DNA of 11,438 nucleotides from Acidobacteriota bacterium (GTDB lineage: Bacteria; Acidobacteriota; Terriglobia; Terriglobales; Acidobacteriaceae), in NCBI GenBank assembly GCA_023410055.1, contig JAEYQK010000100.1, forward strand, positions 1-11,438, in the 5' to 3' direction. Each line of letters opens with the position of its first letter. The stretch's first letter is position 1. This document shows positions 7,627-11,438 of this stretch, piece by piece. Both the position numbers and the translations under genes were made by a program. The notes beneath the pieces were generated by a model. The model was not told the DNA's origin. It saw nothing but the letters and a program-made list of their open reading frames with translations, and did no database searches.

Positions 7627-9642
7627 ATGAAGCTAAGACTAATCTTGATCGCTGCATTCTTCGTGGTGTTTTCACAGGCCTCGTTTGCCGTGCAAGGCAA
7701 AGGAACTTATAGCTACACGTGCGACGGAGGAATTCGATTTACCATCTCGATCCCGGGCAATGAGGGCCCAGCCCAAATCCGAGTCAACGGCGGTCCGCAG
7801 GAAGCCATGGTCTGGCAACCAGGCGATGAGCGAGGACGAGAGACGACTTACAAGAACCCTAAATATGAGTATTACCACCTTCAAACGGCCGTCGAAAGCA
7901 TTTCGTTGTACACGCTCTTGCCCTCCAAGAAGATGTATAACTGTAGGCCCGCGAGCGCGAGTAACGCCCCAGCTACAACAGCTTCCGCGAGAACACCTAA
8001 GTCAGGCACGACTGGTGCAGGGGATAACAAAAGTACTGCCCCGCCTTCACCGAGCAAGACCCCGGTGTCTACCGAGCGTACCACTCAGCAATCGTTGCCA
8101 GCACCGGAGTTGACAGGAGGCCCCGTAGACAAACTCGGCCCCTACAAATACTCCTGTGAAGGCGGAAACCGGTTCACGATCACCTTTTATGGACAAGAAG
8201 GTAGATACACGGCTCGGGCCAGCATCAACGGAGGGAAAGAAGAGGTTCTGCAACAAGATAAGAACATCGCCGAAAGTTTCGTGAACCCGCGATGGGAATA
8301 CCAGGGAGGACGCGGTTTCGCTTCGCTGACGGACATGGGGCCAGTCAAGACATACAATTGCAAGTACGTTCCAAGTACCGCGCCACCGAAGTATCCACTC
8401 CTGGACCAAGCTGGCATTCGTCGCCTTGTTCGCAGTTCAGGTTCTGACGAGCAACTTCAGTTGCTTCGAATGGCATTGGACAAGTCCTTGTGGACTCGAG
8501 ACGATTACATGCGGTACTTTGTCGGGCTTAACAACTGCAATGACCCGAACTTCTCGCCTCAGCTTTCAGATGAATTCAAGTACCCAGAGCTAAAGAGATA
8601 CTATTCGGAGAAGTTGGCTGACGTACTGACAACCGTCCCCAGAACACTGACTTTCAATTTGGGCCCTTACACGCTGGGAACCTACGACCGAGACAGCGGG
8701 GCCTTTCCTCTAATTTACGGAAATCCCCCCGGACCAGAAGATAGGGACGCGTACCAGCAAGCTCCGCCGTTGTACACCAACGAAGAATACAATCGGCCAT
8801 ACACGATCCGTAGAAGCAAGATCAAACTGGGGTACGGGAGTGGCATCGAAGTAGCGTGCGACGCCATGAACTGGGGTATCCACCCGCCGTACCGTGTCGA
8901 GACGAGTTGGCTACTGTCGTTCGCCCCTTTCCAGTTCAGGGCGCTCAAGATGGCCGAAGCCGACGCAGAGAAGTTCGTTGCTGATCTGAAGGGTGGTCAT
9001 CGCCGAATTGTCCTTAGGCTTGATGTAGAAGTACTTGACAAACGCCCGGAAACCTCGGACAGGAGCTCAAGCGGATGGGAAGAGGTGACGTTCTTTGCCA
9101 ATGTCAAGAATATCCGGGTCTTTCAATTCGTGTCTTTTGTTCAGGTTGGAGGGTCTTTTGATCCCGGATTGACCGGCATACCCATAATTGGCCAAGAGCT
9201 CCGGATGACTCCGGTTCTAGAAACACCTTCTACACCTTCGGTCACTTCATCTTCTGGCTCTTCAAGAGCCGGAAAAGAGACATCCACCTCTGACCAGGTA
9301 AGGGCTGACACTTCAGGAGCGAAAGCTGCGTTCCGCGTCTTGCATGATCATGGGTCACTGAGAACGTCCGACAATAGATACTGTATGGGAACACTGTACG
9401 TCTTCTCGGATCACGCCACATTCGAGGTGGAGTCGTCTCCGGATCCTAGTGGCCGCTCAGATCCCTTCACACTGCCGTTTGCGGAGATATCCGAGGTAAA
9501 GAAGAACTTCCGCTACATCCAGGGAGTGGAGTCGTTTCATATTAAAACCAAGTCGCAGAACAAGACTTTCAACTTCGTACCCGGCCCCGGAGCGACGATT
9601 GGGGACATCTTGGCGGCGTTTCCAAGTCCGCCAAAAAGCTAG
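7627..9642 (+). CDS. Secreted multidomain protein: two MliC-like domains and a PH-like C-terminus
   Basis: 671 aa. ATG 7627 gives a clear signal peptide (MKLRLILIAAFFVVFSQASFA, cleavage near 21), so I prefer it to the in-frame start at 7462; its GAGAG ribosome site is weak. Residues ~25-106 and ~170-246 are two copies of one domain, each starting YSYTCDGG.RFTI or YKYSCEGGNRFTI, with an INGG/VNGG turn and a closing YNC. The paired cysteines and strand pattern resemble MliC-type lysozyme inhibitors; this is a resemblance only. A Ser/Thr/Pro linker joins them (~107-165). Residues ~255-530 are an unrecognised alpha/beta region (DDYMRYFVGLNNC, LGPYTLGTYDRDSGAF, RIVLRLDVEVLDKR). After a second low-complexity linker (~531-565), residues ~567-670 look PH-like: CMGTLYVFSDHATFEVE, FAEISEVKKN, SFHIKTKSQNKTFNFVP. 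Function unknown; it is probably periplasmic or outer-surface. Confidence 0.85.
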   Translation: MKLRLILIAAFFVVFSQASFAVQGKGTYSYTCDGGIRFTISIPGNEGPAQIRVNGGPQEAMVWQPGDERGRETTYKNPKYEYYHLQTAVESISLYTLLPSKKMYNCRPASASNAPATTASARTPKSGTTGAGDNKSTAPPSPSKTPVSTERTTQQSLPAPELTGGPVDKLGPYKYSCEGGNRFTITFYGQEGRYTARASINGGKEEVLQQDKNIAESFVNPRWEYQGGRGFASLTDMGPVKTYNCKYVPSTAPPKYPLLDQAGIRRLVRSSGSDEQLQLLRMALDKSLWTRDDYMRYFVGLNNCNDPNFSPQLSDEFKYPELKRYYSEKLADVLTTVPRTLTFNLGPYTLGTYDRDSGAFPLIYGNPPGPEDRDAYQQAPPLYTNEEYNRPYTIRRSKIKLGYGSGIEVACDAMNWGIHPPYRVETSWLLSFAPFQFRALKMAEADAEKFVADLKGGHRRIVLRLDVEVLDKRPETSDRSSSGWEEVTFFANVKNIRVFQFVSFVQVGGSFDPGLTGIPIIGQELRMTPVLETPSTPSVTSSSGSSRAGKETSTSDQVRADTSGAKAAFRVLHDHGSLRTSDNRYCMGTLYVFSDHATFEVESSPDPSGRSDPFTLPFAEISEVKKNFRYIQGVESFHIKTKSQNKTFNFVPGPGATIGDILAAFPSPPKS

Positions 9643-9669
9643 AAGATAGTTTTCAAATCGCCTATCGAT

Positions 9670-9692
9670 GGTCGGTGCCAACGGCTCCGACC
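9670..9692 (+). terminator. Hairpin after the secreted protein gene
   Basis: GGTCGG-T-GCC, loop AAC, GGC-T-CCGACC form a nine-pair stem with one T/T mismatch, beginning 28 nt after the stop. No T run follows, so it may be a Rho-independent-like hairpin of low strength or an RNA-protecting structure. A second inverted repeat (CCCGCA 9707-9712 with TGCGGG 9726-9731) follows within the same gap. Confidence 0.4.
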
Positions 9693-9773
9693 TCGCTTGG
9701 CATGAACCCGCAGGCCTGCCGGCTGTGCGGGGTAAGCGCTGCCTCAGTTCACTCAAACTCAGAGCGAGGGGAA

Positions 9774-10298
9774 ATGGCTAAATATCAGGTGATTGCAGGT
9801 CTCGTAAGTCGGGTGTCTTCATCTTCCAGTACCACAGGAATGACCATCAATGGGCAGGTAACGGTTGCGACCAGCCATCTTCAACGATTCCGGGTTAACA
9901 ACCGTCCGGTCATCTTTAATTACCGATCGTTCGATGTCGCGGACGGAGAACATGTGACCGTCGTCGGAAAAGACAAGCCGGAGTTTCACGCCGTTGCGGC
10001 GGACTTTCAAGTTTCGATCCCACAGTTGGGGACCATCACGGCGCGTCAGCGGCCTATTGTCGTTGCGACTTCAAATGCGCAACGCAAGCTGACAGACGCA
10101 CTTCGCGGGCGGTGTTTTCTTCTCTGGATGGACTATCCAACACCGGAACTCGAAGCCACGATCATCACTCGTTCGCGCCAAAGTGAACCGCCGCTTAAGG
10201 TCAGGTGGCTCGGTCTGCATTACGCACCAGTCCACGAGCCACAGCGCGAACATCTCCATTTCACTGCGGCTTCGCTCTCTGCTCTTCAAGGCGCCTAA
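9774..10298 (+). pseudogene. Chimeric ORF: unknown N-terminal domain joined to a MoxR/CoxD-type AAA+ fragment
   Basis: 174 aa, ATG 9774 behind GAGCGAGGGG. Residues 1-76 are strand-rich (YQVIAGLVSRV, FRVNNRPVIFNY, VADGEHVTVVGK) and look like a small beta domain, perhaps OB-like; I cannot name the family. From residue 77 the sequence abruptly matches the sensor-1 region of MoxR/CoxD-type AAA+ ATPases: DFQVSIPQLGTITARQRPIV, VATSN, DALRGRCFLLWMDYPTPELE. Walker A, Walker B and everything else upstream in a MoxR protein are missing, so no ATPase activity is possible. After about residue 139 the family similarity ends and the tail (WLGLHYAPVHEPQ) looks random. The last 38 bp overlap the 3' end of a convergent minus-strand gene. 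I read this as a deletion or recombination product; translation of the N-terminal domain remains possible. Confidence 0.7.
10190..10259 (-). pseudogene. Apparent 5' fragment of a second minus-strand gene
   Basis: Two bases beyond the TGA of the upstream minus-strand gene, ATG at 10259 opens a protein-like stretch: MEMFALWLVDWCVMQTEPPD, then LKRRF. After ~10190 the frame runs antisense to the MoxR fragment and loses sense. Tight spacing to the upstream stop is what one expects inside an operon. The piece is too short to identify, and the ribosome site is weak. Confidence 0.28.
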
Positions 10299-10724
10299 CA
10301 GCAATGTCCTCCGCAGCATTTTGTTGCACCCAAGGCAGGAGGTCAGCATCCACCCACGCCGCTCCCAAGAGCTTATCATCTGGACTTAGCACCTTCAGTT
10401 CCACGTCTCCGACCACCAACCTATTTCCAGCCATGATGCCAGTGATTGTAGCCTTGCCTCTAGCTGCAGTTTGAATGCCCTGTACAGTATCGAGAGCTTT
10501 GGCGAGCTTGTCAGCATCGCCTATGAGCAGACAGCAGTAGTCTCAATGGTTCGACTTCGACCTAGAACTCCCGGCAACGTATCGGCCCATGCGGACTCAG
10601 TGGTGGCGTCTTCCTTGTAGATGAACACTGCTGCGGGGTATTCACGACTGCCTATCTGTCGATGCTGTTGCTGGCGCCACTGCTCGGTCTGCCCCAAACT
10701 CGTGACAGTAGTGGGCACCAAGTT
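10261..10724 (-). pseudogene. Unidentified minus-strand gene split by a frameshift
   Basis: Two adjoining minus-strand frames make one convincing protein of ~153 codons. The first (from GTG 10721 or TTG 10724) reads QWRQQQHRQIGSREYPAAVF, IYKEDATTESAWADTLPGVL, GRSRTIE and stops at TAG 10521-10523. The second continues in another frame: CCLLIGDADKLAKALDTVQG, ARGKATITGIMAGNRLVVGD, KLLGAAWVDADLLPWVQQNA, ending EEQRAKPQ at TGA 10261-10263. The switch must lie within 10524-10542, a stretch rich in ACT/GCT triplets on the coding strand. An in-frame TAG at 10734-10736 bounds the 5' end and no strong ribosome site is seen, so the N-terminus may also be lost. I recognise no family. It is probably a pseudogene; a sequencing error or programmed frameshift would restore a single soluble alpha/beta protein. 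Confidence 0.6.
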
Positions 10725-11059
10725 GTAAGACGACTAGCTCTTAGGCCCGAAAGCAGCGGCCACAAACCCCCACGAAATCGAAGCTGCTAAAGCACTGAAA
10801 ACGCTGGGTGATGCAGGCCGCCGGCACGCAGCCACAAATGTTTGGGTTAATTCCGGTCGAAAAGGGTCGATGCCAATTCGAGCTCGACACACACCCTTTG
10901 GGCACCATCTGATCTCTATGCCAATCGGCCTTTGCACGCGTTCCTAATGGGCAAGGATCGTTTCCGCACCTGTTAACTGACAGAAGTACTTGCTTTTTCC
11001 GGGTTTACTTGCTGAAACCCATGTGGTGGAATGGTGCGGCAAAGAATCGGAGCTTCTCG
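10725..11059. other. Unassigned spacer before the cas3 fragment
   Basis: About 335 bp without a supportable gene. One plus-strand frame (10738-10947) has a helix-like stretch, HEIEAAKALKTLGDAGRRHA, but no start codon, and it degenerates before its TAA. A 67-codon minus-strand ORF (10734-10937) overlaps it without clear coding character. I read it as eroded sequence. The last ~75 bp upstream of cas3 are more AT-rich (GTTAACTGACAG, TTGCTTTTTCC) and may hold its promoter, although no consensus pair stands out. Confidence 0.4.
11001..11020. promoter_or_regulatory. Inverted repeat upstream of the cas3 fragment
   Basis: GGGTTT, 8-nt spacer, AAACCC: a perfect 6-bp dyad 39 bp before the cas3 start codon. 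It could be an operator or a 5' leader hairpin; six pairs can also arise by chance. Confidence 0.25.
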
Positions 11060-11344
11060 ATGCCCAGCTGCCCTGCTGTTGCGGAACTTTCTTTTTCTCG
11101 CGCCTTTCTTGATCTGACGGGTCACCGGCCATATCCGTGGCAGTCAGCCTTGTTCGCGGACATGCTGGATGGCAATATCCCAGAGCAAATCTCTTTGCCA
11201 ACAGGCGCCGGCAAGACGTCAATTATGGCCGTGTGGCTTCTCGCGTTGGCTGAACAGCAAACGCGCAGAGGCAAGATAACACTTCCCCGGCGGATGATGT
11301 GGGTAGTAAACCACGCATTATGGAAGGGCGCCCCTCTGGAGTAG
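11060..11344 (+). pseudogene. cas3: Truncated type I-G (I-U) Cas3 helicase, N-terminal fragment
   Basis: 94 codons, of which ~84 look native. ATG 11060 has GGAG 7 nt upstream. Motifs in order: FSRAFLDLTGHRPYPWQ (12-28), the Q-motif-like opening of I-U/I-G Cas3; LPTGAGKTS (46-54), Walker A; VWLLALAEQQ; and LPRRMMWVVN (75-84). In complete homologues VVN is followed by RR and a VVDQAT-type sequence, then the rest of the helicase and an HD nuclease domain, several hundred residues in all. Here the frame turns to HALWKGAPLE and stops. The break coincides with the start of the IS110 element, so insertion most simply explains it. Without DEAD box, motif VI and HD domain it cannot work as an interference nuclease. 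Whether other cas genes lie past the IS cannot be seen. Confidence 0.8.
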
Positions 11345-11370
11345 GTTATGAGCATCGCAGCTCAGCCTAC
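11341..11370 (+). promoter_or_regulatory. Hairpin in the 5' leader of the IS110 transposase
   Basis: GTAGG and CCTAC form the outer stem, TGAGC and GCTCA the inner stem, with loop ATCGCA and a small asymmetric bulge. It sits between the element's end and AAGGAG (11373-11378). IS110 elements can carry a structured bridge RNA in their non-coding ends; this hairpin could be part of such an RNA or shield the transposase leader from read-through. Confidence 0.45.
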
Positions 11371-11387
11371 AAAAGGAGCACCGTTTC

Positions 11388-11438
11388 ATGCAAAGCAGCG
11401 TGAAGTATATCGGGATGGATGTCCACCAGGCGACCATC
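11388..11438 (+). CDS. IS110-family transposase, N-terminal 17 codons
   Basis: ATG 11388 follows AAGGAG by 9 nt. The visible residues MQSSVKYIGMDVHQATI carry the IGMDVH motif that opens the DEDD (RuvC-like) catalytic domain of IS110 transposases; the Asp is the first acidic catalytic residue. The rest is outside the window, so it cannot be judged intact. Confidence 0.82.
   Translation, partial: MQSSVKYIGMDVHQATI

Larger units (their letters stand above)
11312..11438 (+). mobile_element. Left end of an IS110-family element, partial
   Basis: The element begins about where the cas3 frame loses similarity (11309-11315; the exact end is inferred, since IS110 elements usually lack terminal inverted repeats and target duplications). 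Only ~75 nt separate this point from the transposase start. They contain GGGCGCCC (11326-11333) and a 30-nt hairpin. The right end lies outside the window. Confidence 0.6.

Noticed and set aside
2887..9654. 13-nt identity GAAGATAGTTTTC at 2887 and 9642
   Set aside because: About one such pair is expected by chance in 11 kb. Only the first copy lies in a hairpin.
10071..10379. 102-codon minus-strand ORF across the MoxR fragment
   Set aside because: It runs antisense to the AAA+ fragment. Only the short part 10190-10259, behind the upstream stop, looks protein-like and is reported separately.
10734..10937. 67-codon minus-strand ORF upstream of the frameshifted gene
   Set aside because: Overlapping frames on the other strand look equally plausible or better, there is no ribosome site, and no domain is visible.
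10725..11059. CRISPR array near the cas3 fragment
   Set aside because: No direct repeat of 25-40 bp with regular spacing is present; only a 6-bp dyad was found.

Overview
The window looks like a piece of an Acidobacteriota (Terriglobia-type) chromosome. This is inferred from gene content, not from a marker gene. It combines a secreted NHL/Ig-repeat protein, a Sigma70_ECF-type sigma factor coupled to a TPR Ser/Thr kinase, secreted proteins with a PH-like tail, and an IS110 transposase start of the IGMDVHQATI type.

Layout. Positions 1-2624 (minus strand) hold the N-terminal 874 codons of a large secreted protein: signal peptide, six NHL repeats, four Ig-like repeats in an alternating ABAB pattern, then another Ig-like domain cut by the window edge. 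Divergent from it, a small soluble ORF (2917-3150) sits just ahead of a two-TM membrane protein (3170-3820) whose soluble half looks PH-like and carries a glycine-zipper insert. A 354-bp gap follows, with a gene-like reading frame on the minus strand. An ECF-like sigma factor (4175-4756) overlaps by one base (TAGTG) a transmembrane Ser/Thr kinase with C-terminal TPRs (4756-7380). The two form a translationally coupled signalling pair. A secreted 671-residue protein (7627-9642) with two MliC-like domains, an unrecognised middle region and a PH-like C-terminal domain comes next and is followed by a hairpin.

From 9774 to the right edge the DNA is a patchwork of broken genes. The pieces are: a chimeric ORF whose last half is a MoxR/CoxD-type AAA+ fragment joined in frame to an unrelated N-terminus; a minus-strand gene split by a frameshift, with the apparent start of a second minus-strand gene behind it; about 340 bp of unassignable sequence; and the first ~84 codons of a type I-G (formerly I-U) cas3 helicase. 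The cas3 reading frame is cut off by an IS110-family element whose transposase begins at 11388 and runs off the window.

No intact new multi-gene system is demonstrable. The strongest unusual signals are the cas3/IS110 junction, the MoxR chimera, the ABAB Ig supra-repeat, and the two proteins with PH-like modules flanking the sigma/kinase pair. I saw no rRNA, tRNA or CRISPR array.
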